This document shows positions 32,438-44,900 of a stretch of DNA of 64,000 nt, piece by piece. Numbering within the stretch: position 1 is the first letter of the stretch; the number at the start of each line of letters is the position of its first letter. The DNA is from Saccharum officinarum (taxonomy: Eukaryota > Streptophyta > Magnoliopsida > Poales > Poaceae), in the NCBI GenBank assembly GCA_020631735.1, contig CM036158.1, forward strand, positions 85,995,421 through 86,059,420, given 5' to 3'. The translations under genes and the position numbers were made by a program. The notes under the pieces were generated by a model that did no database searches, was not told where the DNA came from, and saw nothing but the letters and a program-made list of their open reading frames with translations.

Positions 32438-34292
32438 TCATCCACTCTTCGATGGTACCCAAACTAGTTTGGGTCCTCTCAAATTAGGAGCAACATACTT
32501 AGGCAAAGCCTTAGTATGGTTAGCGGGATGTTTTGCAATTCTAACCAATGAGGTACCATTGCCATCTTTTCTAAGCATATTAGTATCATCAATTGAACTA
32601 GGCTTAGAATTCTCACCTAGGGGACATGAATGTGCCATGTGTCCCTTTTCCGGCATGAGTAGCAACTTCTCTTAGATTGAGCCTTTTCTTCCTTGCTCAT
32701 ATGTTGCTTCTCATTGCCTTGCCTCTCACGAGTTGCTTGAGCCTTCTTCTCAAGCTTGGTAGGACACCCCGAGGCGAAGTGTCCCTTATCTCCACATTTG
32801 AAGCACTTGATGTGAGCATGTATTTTCTTCTCATCTTGATTCTTGCTCATCATCTTGACATCTTGAATTTGCATTGGATGTCTTGCTCTTCCACCCCTTC
32901 TTGTTTTCTTCTTCTTTATCATCAAGTCACTAACATCTTCGTGATTGATCTTGACTTTAGCTTGGGGCTTTGCTTTTGGCTCAACTTGAGACTTCTTGGT
33001 AGGGCAACACTTGGCAATATGTCCCACTTCATGGCATTGGTAGCACATGAGTTGGGATAGCTTCTTTGCATCTTGCTTCTTCATAATCTTGCCCTTGCTC
33101 TTGTTGTAGCCAATACCACTCTTATCACCATATCTTCTTTGATTGGTCATGATATGCTCAATGGCGATTTTAGAGTTGTAGCACCTCTCCAACTTGTTGC
33201 TCAAATTCTTCACTTCACTTTTGAGCTCATTGTTCTCCTTCAAAAGGTTAGTCTCACAAGACATAGAAGTAGAACAAGCATCTAATTGTGAAGAACATGG
33301 CATATCTAATAAATCATCACAAGAGGTGGATACATGCTTCTTGCCTACATCACAAGGGTTAGTAATATGTGATTGATCATTTGACCCAAATGATGAGCTC
33401 TCACTAGATTTAGTTTCTTCATTAGAAAGCTTCTTAGTGAGTAAGGCATGTTCTTGTACCAAGTTATCATGAGCAACACTAAGTTCCTCATGAGTCAATT
33501 TTAGCTCCTCATGTGAATAAGTAGTAACATAAAGTAGATGCTTTTGTTGTTCACATGTGGTCTTTAGAAAAGAGTTTTCCTTTTCCAATTTACTTGCTTT
33601 TTCCATTTCTCTTTTAAGGCTCTTGAGAGTTTATAAAGAAGCTCAAAATTTGGATCATCACAATTAACAACAAAACCACCAACATGTATCTTAGTGTTAC
33701 CATGTGATGATATTGATGAGCTTGTTGAAGCATCACTCTCATAGCCATCATCTTCACCATCAAGTGTGCATGGAGTAGAATCATTGCTTGCATCACTTGT
33801 GGCATTATCATCATTCTTGTCAAGTGATCTTGTGGCATGATCATCATCATCATCATCACTTGACATTGAGGTGGAGCAATCCTCCACAATCACCTCGTTG
33901 TGGTCATGCTCAATATCCTCATGTACCTCCATCACTATGTGATCATCCTTCTTGAATTTTCCATCATCCCAAATTGAGGAGCCACAATAGTGATGCTTGA
34001 GCGTCGTCCACATGCTATGTGCACTTGAGAGACCCCTCACCTTGTCAAAAATCTCATCATCTAAAGCTTTGATTAGATAAAACTTAGCTTGTGCATCAAG
34101 TGTTCGGCAATCCTTTTGAGCTTGGGTACGGTTACCACACCCATCCAAGTCATGAGAAAAACCAACAACTATGATCCACCAAAACTTAGGGCCAAGAGCA
34201 CGAAAATGATCAAGCATGTGATTTTTCCACCGTGCATAGTGAGTGCCATCAAAAATGTGTTCTACACAATCATCTAGCCCATAAGTCGCCAT
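32438..34292 (-). pseudogene. gag: gag of element B (three zinc knuckles), frameshifted
   Basis: Gag-like protein starting with ATG at 34290-34292 (MATYGLDDC). The N-terminal capsid-like part has HYARWKNHMLDHF and MWTTLKHHYCG. A low-complexity Asp/Ser/His region follows, then a coiled coil (33606-33150), then CCHC knuckles CYQCHEVGHIAKCC and CFKCGDKGHFASGC and a third beginning CYSC near 32690. It ends with VWVPSKSG and a stop at 32438. The frame changes near 33620 and near 32665. There is no pol behind it. Homology to element A Gag is in architecture more than in sequence. Confidence 0.82.
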
Positions 34293-34328
34293 CCTCTTGG
34301 GTCGGTGAAGACCGCAAATGAGAGACCC

Positions 34329-34341
34329 GGCTCCGATACCA
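34329..34341 (-). promoter_or_regulatory. tRNA primer binding site of element B
   Basis: TGGTATCGGAGCC on the minus strand, two bases from the LTR, identical to that of element A. Confidence 0.9.
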
Positions 34342-34343
34342 CT

Positions 34344-36172
34344 TGAAGGGTCGAGATGGCGGACTAGAGGGGGGTGAATAGTCCTTTCTAAAACTTAAGC
34401 GTGTTGGCTAACCAAAACAAATGCGGAATTAAACTTATCGGTCTAGCCAAGACTTCACCCCTCTAACTAAGTTCACAAGCACCTCACAAAGACTTTAATT
34501 AAGCAACTAAGGTGCTTTCCTTAGCAAGAGCTCTCCTATTTAATTCTAGAGCAAGGTCACACAAACCTATGCACTAGTACTTTGCAAGCAAGAGGGAGCT
34601 CCTACACAATTCTAGTAAGCAAAGCGCACAAAGCCTAAGCTCACTAGCAAAGCTCAATAACAAGGCAACTAATGCCAAATTAGAGAGCGCAAGTCACTTA
34701 GCTACACAAACTAAGCAATGTGACTAACAAGGTTACACAAACCAAATTAGTCACGCAAGGGGAAGCTTCTAGCTACACAAGCAAGAAGACAACTAGCAAG
34801 CTACACAAGCAAACTAGTTAAGAGAGCAACTACACAAGCACAAGTATATATGAAAGTAAATACAAGCTTGTGTTGTACGAAGGCAAACCACCGAGAAGAT
34901 GAAGAACAATGTTGACGCGGTGATTTTTCTCCCGAGGTTCACTTGGTTGCCACCAAGCTACGTCCCCGTTGTGTCGACCAACACTTCGTGGTTCGACGGC
35001 TAATCGGTCACACACCGAGCCTCTCAAAAGGCACCGCAAGAACCCACCATAAAGTGTGGTAGCTCAATGACACGCTCAACTAGAGTTGCTCTTCGCGATC
35101 CCCGCGGGGTGAGCACAATCCCCCTCACAAAGCTTCTCCGGAGCCTCGCACAATCTTCTTGCGAGCTTCGACGGAGCCACAAGCCACCAAGCCGTCTAGG
35201 AGGTGGCAACCTCCAAGAGTAACAAGCACCACCGGCTTGCAACACGATCACCTAGTGCCACACGATGCAATCTCTCAAAGCAACGCACTAGAATCGCTCT
35301 CTCACTCGATCCGATGAGCACTATCAAGCATGAGTGAGTTAGATGGCTCCCAAGCACTACCACACAAGTCACAAAGACTATAGTGTGCTCAGCTACCGGT
35401 CATGGCCGGCCAAGGCATCTATTTATAACCCCACAGTCAAATAGAGCCGTTACCCCTTCACTGGGTCGTTTTCGGGATGACCGGACGCGCCGGTCGTAAC
35501 TGACCGGACGCGCTCAGCCGCGTCCGATCCTCCAACGGTCACTGACCCCAACGGTCAAAACAACGACCGGACGCGCTTCTCAAAACGACCGGACGCGCCG
35601 GTCCCGATGACCGGACGCGCTGGTCCAACTGACCGGACGCGCCGATCGAACAACGGCTAACTACGAAGCAACGACCGGACGCGCCCCTGGCAACGACCGG
35701 ACGCGCTGCTGACGACCGGACGCGCTGGTCCCGAGAATGACCGGACGCGCTGGTCGCCTGAGCAGCGCTCAATGAAACAACGACCGGACGCGCTGAAGAA
35801 ACATGACCGGACGCGACAGTGCCAGCGTCCGGTTATAGTCCAGTAAGCTCCCTGAACGACCGGACGCGTCCGATCATCAGTGACCGGACGCGCCTCGCGT
35901 CCGATCATCGAACTGAAAAACACGCAGACACTGAACACTGACCGGACGCGTCCGGTCATGCAAGGACCACGTCCGGTTCAGCGTCCGGTCACCTCTGTGA
36001 CCTCCGTTCACCTCCGTTTCTTTTCCGGACTTCCGGCGTAGTGGAAAATAATCATTTCAACTTCTCGAAAACGCCTGAATCCCGCGCTCGCAAGCTCGGC
36101 GAGAGGGAGAGAGGAACCCAAACCCTCTCTACCGCTCAAACTTCATCGCCTTCGTAAATGTGCCAACACCTG
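34344..36172 (-). repeat. 5' LTR of element B, outer end deleted
   Basis: Begins TGAAGGGTCGAGATGGC. A TATAAATA lies at 35420-35427 and the CG-palindrome array at 35476-35990. The match to the other B-family LTRs stops at GTGCCAACACC (36172), about 640 bases before the LTR should end. Confidence 0.9.
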
Positions 36173-36420
36173 TCCCGCGTTCCCAAAGCACAGGTAAAAT
36201 GGACCGGTTTCCTCACCGGGTAACGGGCCCTGTGTGCGCGGGGCATGAGGTTCGGGAATTTTCTCGGACTGGGTGAGAAGTCCTCTGCCTTAAGCTAAAA
36301 TAGCTCGGGGGTGTCTACCCCGTAGCCTGATTTTTTTCTATTTTTATTTCTAACATTTTCTCAAGCTCTTTGTATTTTTATTTCTAACATAACATTTTCA
36401 CAAGCTCAAGCGCCAACAAG
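36173..36420 (+). mobile_element. Possible L1 LINE 3' UTR fragment
   Basis: The phrases CCGGGTAACGGGCCC, GTGCGCGGGGCATGAGG and GGGGGTGTCTACCCCGTAG, followed by a T-rich tail with a repeated TTTTTATTTCTAACAT, look like the 3' end of a grass retroposon. There is no coding part to confirm it. Confidence 0.4.
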
Positions 36421-38953
36421 GCAGTAAAAGACTTGGGAGCCCTCATCATCAAGGCTGGTCAGGTCGGGCCACACCTTGCCTCCGACATTGCCCAAGTTCG
36501 TGTCATCTACCTTTTACTTGCAGTTTCTACCCTTGTCCAAGGCTAAATTTTCGTGTCATCCATTCTTCTGATAATGTTTGGATTGGCCCGTTGTGTCGTG
36601 CGCCTCCTCTCCTCTCCTCTCAATTGTCATCCCGTGAACAAATTGAGAGGGACACCACTTAGTTCTTGTGACATGTCATGGCTTATACACCGCATTTGGT
36701 CGATGAAATGCCACACCAAGCTAGCGCTCACCAGATGTTCCATAGAACGCTGACTGCACCTTTTAGTTCGTTGCAGCCTGCATGGGCAACTGGGCAAGTG
36801 GAGGCCAAAATTGCAATTGTCAAAAGGATGTGTACCAATGTGGTTATGAAAGAAATTATTTACATGCATTTTTCCCCTTTGAAATAAAATTAGGTGCCTT
36901 GACTCCTTTTAGTTTGGCTTTTCTAGGTTCTTGTTTTTGTTTTGCACCTATGATCATAGTAAACAACTTATAATTTGAAATAGAGGGAGTATTATATAAC
37001 TCATATCTATTGTATTGGTTTCTTGCAGGGAAGGCGATCACTTTCAGTTAGAGGCCAGTAAGCTTACATTTCTCTGGTTAGTTCTCAGGTTCAAGTCTAT
37101 ATATAATTGCAACATATGCTTGTTGAATCTGTTTACATGCAAAACACATGGACCCATTGAATTAGTTTAAAGTGGTCATAAGAAAATTATTTTTGTAGTT
37201 ATGAAAATTCCTCCTATTCTATAATGTTCAGGTTTTACAAAACCAAAAGACACAATTTAGTGAGCATTTGCATGCACAACTAATGGGGAACATCAGTTGT
37301 GGAAAAGTGGCGGTGTGGAATATTGTGCTGCCACATCTCACTATTGCTTAGATCATACGAGACGTTATTTATATTGTCCAAGTTACAGCTAGCGGACCAA
37401 AATGCTCCTATCCTAAGGCTATATTCTAAACATATTCCTAGCTTTCAAGGGCATTTGGGTGTTTTCAATATAAGCCTATACAAGGATAAAAAGATACAAA
37501 TTGGATTTGACTTCTCAGGTTGGTGGCCACTCCGCGCTCGCATGTTGTCAGTCCTTAGACCATGCTCCTCGCTAATCCAAAGCTTCGAGACTTTGGATCA
37601 CCTAAGATAATTCTTGTTGGACCCTTCGGAATGTTGTCTTCGAACATGGCTTCACCCTTTGGACCCAGTGAGGGTATCTTTACTGGGCACCATGAGTGGC
37701 TTCACAATGTTTCTTGGCAATGCTCCCGTGCCCATCCTCTCAGGGCTAGCAAATATGTCTTTACTAAGGCTAGTGTTGTCTGATCGCTACCTATGTACCT
37801 ATAAGAGATGACATTTCTGAGAGCCGCAAACGATTGAGTTAATGGTCAGCAAAACGGAGAGAGGGGAGGGAGTTTCCCCCCAAAGGGTATTGACCCCTAA
37901 CATTGTCGTCCTCGACGAGGTCAAGTGGCTCTTTTCGCCACAGCCCTCGCCGGCCAAGCACATCAAGGCCATGTCGTGGGGCAATGATGCGGGAGCACAA
38001 AGCGCAGAGTCGACAGCTGGAGGTCCAAGTGTGAGTATGGAACTAGTGACGTGGGAGGCCAGTGCACGGGTGTGGAGCTGGTGTCACGAGAGGCGTGAGC
38101 ACGGAACCTTTGGCATGTGAGGCCTGGTGCGAGGTTGGTGAGCATGTGGTGAGGCTTCACCTCGGGTGACTAGAACTTGGCGCCAAGCTTGCTCCTCTCG
38201 ACTTCCTCCATTGCCGATGAACCATTCCTCGTACTCTATTACCGCCATGGCAGAGGCGGATAACGCCTCTACCAGCGTTGCCCACCCCTGGCCTCTAGGC
38301 GGCGTGGGAGACACATACAATGTTAGCCTCGAGTATGGGCGCACGAGGTGGCCATGAGCACGAGGCATGAGAATGGAGGGCGATGACAGTGAGGCATAAT
38401 GTCATATGAGACTGATTCTCTGGATATATAAAATGGGTGAACTTGATATGTGTGCCCTATATATTAAGTCCGCATTAATGCAAAGTCAAAGTGCTATGTC
38501 ACGTACGAAGCAAGTTAAAACCAGTTAAGGTTCCAATGAAACCTAAAATTAAGTTTAGAGACTAAAAAATAATAGTACGAGGGTACAAAGATCTAAGTCA
38601 CACCACTTGCTAAGTTAAAGGCATTTTGACAGCAGGAGGATCTAAATGACATCCTTTAAGACCACGATTTTGTTTTTTTTTTCAGTTTCAAACGGACCAT
38701 GAATTTTGGTCGTTATTCGGTTATTCCCATCGCAGGCTCGCAGCACTTCTGCAGAACCGTTGTTTTCCCCAACACGAGCGCCGTCCGGCTCGACCGAGCC
38801 GACCCGGGCTCCCGGCGTTCCCTGCCGCAAAATTCGCCACTCCCGTCGCTGCAACCATCCGCTCCCGTACCTTAGCAGAGTCACGCGAGCCAGAGTCCGG
38901 AATCTTCTGGACGCGTCGGGAGGCTGAGCACGTGCTCCCACCGGCTGCCATCT
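36421..38953. other. Intergenic DNA upstream of the NudC-like gene
   Basis: Several open frames of 60-100 codons, none with recognisable motifs. The last 200 bases before 38954 are GC-rich and probably contain the promoter and 5' UTR of the NudC-like gene. Confidence 0.35.
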
Positions 38954-41900
38954 ATGGCGGAGAAGCTGGCCCCCGAGAAGCGCCACACCTTCGTGCACAA
39001 CGGTGAGCCGCTTCCCCCTTCGTATCCTCCACAGTCCGCCTTCCCCGCGGCACCCCCCACCCCTCTGATTTAGGGTCGATCCCCATCCCCCGCCATGAGC
39101 AGGGCAGAAGGTGTTCGAGTGGGACCAGACGCTAGAGGAGGTGAACATGTACATCGAGCTCCCCAAGGGCGTGCCCACCAAGCTCTTCCGCTGCACCATC
39201 CAGGCTAGCCACGTCGAGGTCGGAATCCGCGGCAACCCACCATACCTCAACGTCTGTGCTCCTACCCAAGGCTCCCTTGCGATTCGGTTCCACTAGGTTC
39301 CCAAGATTTCCTCGCGTCTGGTTGGGGATTGAAATATTTTTTTTGGGGTGATTTTGCAGCACGACCTGACGCACCCCGTGAAGACCGACTCGTCGTTCTG
39401 GACAATAGGTTTGGTCGAACCTATCGCTCTTGAACATTTACTTCATTTTTCTGAACCTGAACTGTAGATATTGATTTCTGTAGTATTTCTGACATCTTCG
39501 CGAGAAGTGTTCTTGAAATTGTTGTTCGGTTGGTACAAGCTGTTTGCGCTTATAATTGTCAAATTGGCACGGTGCTTTTACCAATTAATACAAGGGTTAT
39601 TGATGAAAGTGATTGTTCCTGCTTTGCTGATACAAATAAAAACTACTTAGCAGCTGTACTGATAATCGTTGGATATTGTTGGGTGGTTTTAGTTTTTGCC
39701 AGGGTTAAGAGCTAGATAGCAGAAATTGTTGATGAATACAAGTGTACAACTGCTCCTGATTTGGTACCCTTTTGTGTTTTACTCCCTCCATCCAAATTAT
39801 AAGACATTTTGGTTTTTCTAGATACATTTCTTTTACTGTGCATCTAGACATAGTGTATATCTAAGTGCATAGCAAAAACTCTGCATCTAGAAATGTCAAA
39901 ACGTCTTATAATTTAGAATGGAGAAAGTACTAGTTACTTTATACTACAACATATGTCTCCAGCGAACATCTTTGACCTTTTATAGTCTTACGCTGGTAAT
40001 AATTATCAACTTATCATAAATATAATGATATGAATATATCTTTTATGATTCATATCTTTTATGACAAATACAGTATCAGTACCATGCCAGTGATCTTATC
40101 AGTCTGTATAGTTTTTGGTAGAAACTCGCTGGCATCAAGTATTGGCTATTGTTGACTTTTTTTTATAATCTGAGTTAGTGCAGAACTAGAGCAAGTAGCA
40201 TTGAACTGTTCAGCCAACCTAGTGCTGTAGAAAAACACATCTTTTCTGTCAATCTACAGAACAAGTGAATTTGACAATGAGCTTTGCTAGAATCAACAAT
40301 TAGGATGCTTCTGTGTTGTGATGATTTTTTGGAACAGCCAGTAAAACTTGTGAGCTAGTGATAACATGAGATTCTGCATAAGGGCATGCTAGCATCTGCC
40401 GCTCACATGAAATTTAGTACTATGGATATTAGGATATGTCTGTAAGAGCAACTCCAGCAGTAGCCCCTAAAACAGAGCCCCTACTTTTCATTTGGGTGCT
40501 CCCCCTACTTTTCGGGCCTTGTTTTGTGGACTGTACTCCAGCAGGAGCCCTCAAAACAAAGCCCCTATTCTTAATTCCTCTATTCCCCTACACATATGTG
40601 CATATGTATTTGAGAACAACATATTATATATAATAATTTATTTAAACTATATCAATAAAGCACCATGCTTAAAATAATAAACGAAAAATACAAATATTCA
40701 AATTTAAATTCAAACATAAATGTGGTCCAAATTTGACGACATTCAAAAGACTAGAGCTACAATAATAGTTCAAAAGACTAGAGCTGCAATCAACTGAAAC
40801 TAGAACCGCAAGCTTGCAACTTGAATTGGCTGATTGTGCTACTTCAACCTGCAACTTGCAAGCCTGAAACTAGAGCCTGGAACTTGCAAGCCTGAAACTA
40901 GAGATGCAAGTGAAACAAAACAATTAGCTCGCGCCATGTCGCGCCCACAAATGCTCCACAAGAGCGTTTCGGAGTTTCTCATGTCCCTCTTTATCTTCAA
41001 TCTCTTTGTGTATCCTGAGAAACTCGGACATCACATTTGGATTGCGTCGTTGGTACTCCTCCTGCCTCAACTCCTCACCCCCATCTTGATCATAGTCATA
41101 CCCCCAACATCGGCGTCATCTCTCTCATTCTCAATTATCATACTGTGCAAGATCACACATGCTGTCAATATGTACCATAGCATTTCCTTGCCCCAAAATC
41201 TTGCAGGACCCCTAATCATAGCAAAGCGTGACTGTAAAACACCAAATGCTCTCTCAACATCCTTTCTAGCCGCTTCTTGAGCTTGTGTGAAGTGAGACAT
41301 CTTGTTACCTTGTGGATTTATGTAGCTCTTCACAAATGTAGCCCAAGAAGGATAGATCCCATCTGCCAAATAATAACCCATGGTGTACTTATTGCCATTC
41401 ACAGTATACTCAATTGGAGGTGAAGTTCCTGAAGTTAGTTGTTGAAAAAGGGGAGACCTTCGAAGTACATTGATATCATTTAGTGATCCTGGTAAACCAA
41501 AAATGAATGCCAAATCCACAAATCCTCTGATGCAACCGCTTAGTTGGACCATCCACATGTCCCGTGTACATACCTTTCCATGCAGCCGGGCAATTCTTCC
41601 ACCTCCAATGCATACAGTCAATGCATCCAAGCATACCTGGCCAACCCCTATTGTTGTTCATCTCTAGTAACCTTGCAGTATCCTCAACAGTGGGTGGCCT
41701 CAAGTATTGCTCACCAAAAACATCAACCACTGCTCGAACAAAGTGTTTGAAGGCCTCAATCATAGTGCTCTCAGCAATTCCATGTGCCTAAGCAAGTGAG
41801 CGCCTTCTTCTCTATAGCAGTGGAATCTGTAGTTGGAGATGGTGCAAACACTCTTTTCTGGACACATCGATGGCTTCATGGGCAATGCATTGCAGACCTT

Positions 41901-44900
41901 GCCCCTCGCCTTTTCGCGGCTATCCCTAATAGAAGGGTTAAGCAGCGGACTGTTCGGGACGCCCTCATTAACCGGGCTTGGACTTCAGACATTCAGGGAG
42001 CTCTTACAGTTGGTGTGTTTGCAGAATTTTTTCAGTTATGGGACCTATTGTTGGATTTTCAGCTGCAGCCGGAGGTTGAGGATAGACACTTATGGAGGTT
42101 CTCCTCTAATGGACAGTATTCGACTAAGTCAGCATACGAAGGATTCCTTTTGGGTTCTACCCTTTTTGGACCTTGGGAAAGGATTTGGAAATCATGGGCG
42201 CCGCCCAAATGTCACTTCTTTGTATGGCTCGTCGCGCACAATAAGTGCTGGACGGCTGATCGCCTAGCACGTCGGGGGCTACCTCATCCGGAATGATGTC
42301 CTCTTTGTGACCAAGAAAAGGAGACTATCGACCATCTTCTTGTCCATTGTGTGTTCGCAAGAGAATTTTGGTTCAATCTGCTCAGACAGGTCGGTCTCCA
42401 GACTCTATCTCCTCAACCCACTGAATTATCCTTCCATGCTTGGTGGGAAAAAGCTTGCAGCAGCACCGATGATGAGATGATGAGGCAAGGAATTAATTCG
42501 ATCATTATACTCGGAGCTTGGACTATTTGGAACCATCGCAATGGGTGTGTTTTTGATGGAGCAGCTCCAAACTTAGCTGGGGCTTTGATCAAAGCCGGCG
42601 AGGAACGCCGCTTATGGTGTATGGCAGGGGCTCGAGGGCTTTCATTCTTGATTGCCCTCCTTCCTGGTAGTTAGAGGGTCTAGCTTATTTTGGTCGCCTT
42701 GTGTTCTTATCACGGGTGCGATTGTAATCTTGAAAACTGATGAGTGCGTGCGTGTGTGTGTCTGTTGTTTGGGCTCTCGCCCTTTTCTCCTCTTAATATA
42801 ATGAGGCGCAGCTCTCCTGCGTTTTCGAGAAAAAAAAATTCTCACAACCTCATCCATGGAATCTGCAGGAACATCATAAGCTAACATCCTAAAAGCTCCA
42901 ACCACTTTCTGAAGGGCAGTTGCTCCAAGCAACCCTACTGCATTTGGCCTTTGCCTGAAATAGTCATCATGTGCCTCGACTCCTTGGACAATTCTCAAAA
43001 ACAATGGTTTAGACATTCTGAATCTCCTCCGAAAAAATTTGTCATTGTAAATTGGTGGGTCTGCAAAATAATCTGCAACAATGCGCAAGTTACCAGCATG
43101 CATGTCTCTTGGCACCACTTGACGACCAGGCATTGAACCACAGCGACGCTTCTTATGACTCCTTTTTTCACCTTCAGCAAGAATTAGCAGCAGCGCAACC
43201 AAATCATCATCATCCAATTCTTCTTCCTCCCACCATTGCTCAAGAAAATCATCTTCATCATCGGTAAACACCATCTGCAATATCATTGTCGCATATTAAT
43301 TTATAATTTCAGCAGCACAATATAGACAAGTACATGAAAACAGAGAGCCAGCGATATGGCTCAAACTGTACAAAAAAACATCTGCAGCAAGCCAGTTTAA
43401 TTTCAGCAAATGAACTGTAGCACACTAGTAGGATCCAAGTCGGATACAGCTCATTACGGCTTCTAATGTAGAAAGGAAGCAGCAGAGCAGCGGCAGCCTC
43501 TGTTCTATGCACGCACACCCTGCTGCATACACACCTCCTCTACGCGCGCCATACATGGCTAAGACTGAGCACCCTGCTGCATACGCCTCTATTCTACGCG
43601 CGCTCGATAGGACCAGGAAGCAGCGGTCTCAGTTTTACCTTCGACGGGAGAGTCGCTGGGCCGGAGGTCGCGCCTTGACGGGAGAGTCGCAGGGGCCGGC
43701 GGTGAAGCTTCGCACAGGATTCGCAGGGGATGGAGGTCGCACCTCGCCGGGGGAGTCGCTGGGCGTGCGTGGCGCCGGGGGGTCGCGCCTCGCAAAGGCC
43801 AGAGGTCGCACCTCGCCGGGGGAGTTGCCGGGCACGCACGCAAGAAGTCGAGCGGAGGATTGGCGGCGTGTTGCGAACCCTAGCGGCGCGCGATGGGGAA
43901 AAGTGATGCGCGAGCGGGCGGGAGGGGGCGAACGGGGAAAGAAATCACGTGCGCGCGGGGGAAAACCAGACGAAACTGTCGTTTCGGGGCCTGGCCAAGA
44001 GCCCACAAGAATGGGGTCTGGGTGGGGAATTTGGGTGCCCACACAAATTTCGGGGCCCTAGTAGGGGCCCTGCTGGAGCTGTGTTTTTATCTGGGCACCC
44101 ATATTTAGCTATTGGGGCTCAAGTAGGGGCCCTGCTGGAGTTGCTGTAATGACATCTGAGTCATATACACCTTATTCAACTATAATTTTTAACATGGGCA
44201 ATGGTGATGACAATACAGAGGATGGTGAGATGCATATCACACTGCAAAAAAGAGAGAAGGGGAAAACATGGTCATCTCCAATACAAGGGCAAGGAATTTT
44301 GGATCCATATGCTGCAGATCAAGAGCAAAAGAGGCTTATGCTCCAAAGGTTTCAGGAAGAGGTATGATCTCTTTCCCTCCCCTGTACAAGTTCTATTTCC
44401 GTTCATTCCCATCTCATGCTTCATTTTCTTTTCTTAGTTTGTCTCGTTGTTTTCAGTTTTCTAACTCAGGTCATCTGTCCTGTACATGAATACAATATGA
44501 AGCAGGGTCAGATATTTTTGAATCACCAACCATATTAACACGGTTTGCATGCTAATGCCTCAAATCAAATTGCAGATCCAATGGAAAAGTCTTGTTTGGC
44601 AAGATTAGTTTCGCATTCAAATTTGTGTACTATTAAAAGAACTTGCAAGATGGTTGAATCAGAGTACGATAAACAAGCTAATAACGATCTGGCCAGTTTG
44701 AATTTGGATCTGACCAGTTTTCCCGCTATCTATACTGATAATAAGGGATTAAGGGCCTAAAACTATGTAGGTTGCATGATTCACTTTGGTGTGGTAACTT
44801 CGAGTTGAAAATGATTGGTGTTGTGTAATAAGCTAGAGTTGGACAATACTTTGTTGAGTCAACAATTTTAGGATTTGCAGGGGCATGTTCTCTCTGATAT

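Larger units (their letters stand above)
28072..36172 (-). mobile_element. Element B, non-autonomous Sirevirus-like retrotransposon with Gag only
   Basis: On the minus strand: a partial 5' LTR (34344-36172), PBS, one gag gene, about 3.4 kb without coding sequence, PPT, and a 3' LTR whose outer part is lost in the gap (28072-29068). PBS and PPT words are the same as in element A, but the LTR is a different family, shared with the solo LTR at 47042-50070. No protease, integrase, RT or RNase H motif is present anywhere between gag and the 3' LTR. It would depend on enzymes from another element. Confidence 0.85.
40446..44146 (-). mobile_element. PIF/Harbinger transposon, interrupted by an L1 fragment
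   Basis: Termini GAGCAACTCCAGCAG (left) and CAGCAACTCCAGCAG (right, read inward) are flanked by TAA at 40443-40445 and 44147-44149. The element is 3701 bp, or about 2.6 kb without the L1 insertion. It encodes a Harbinger transposase on the minus strand. I see no second Myb-like ORF. Each end has a second internal copy of the terminal motif (near 40540 on the left, near 44075 on the right). Confidence 0.9.

Noticed and set aside
37299..38368. Frames of 60-100 codons between element B and the NudC-like gene
   Set aside because: No recognisable motif, and frames on both strands overlap.
43507..44061. 184-codon frame inside the PIF/Harbinger element, considered as its second (Myb-like) ORF
   Set aside because: No Myb helix pattern; repeats of GESxG-type phrases reflect GC-rich short repeats of the element end.
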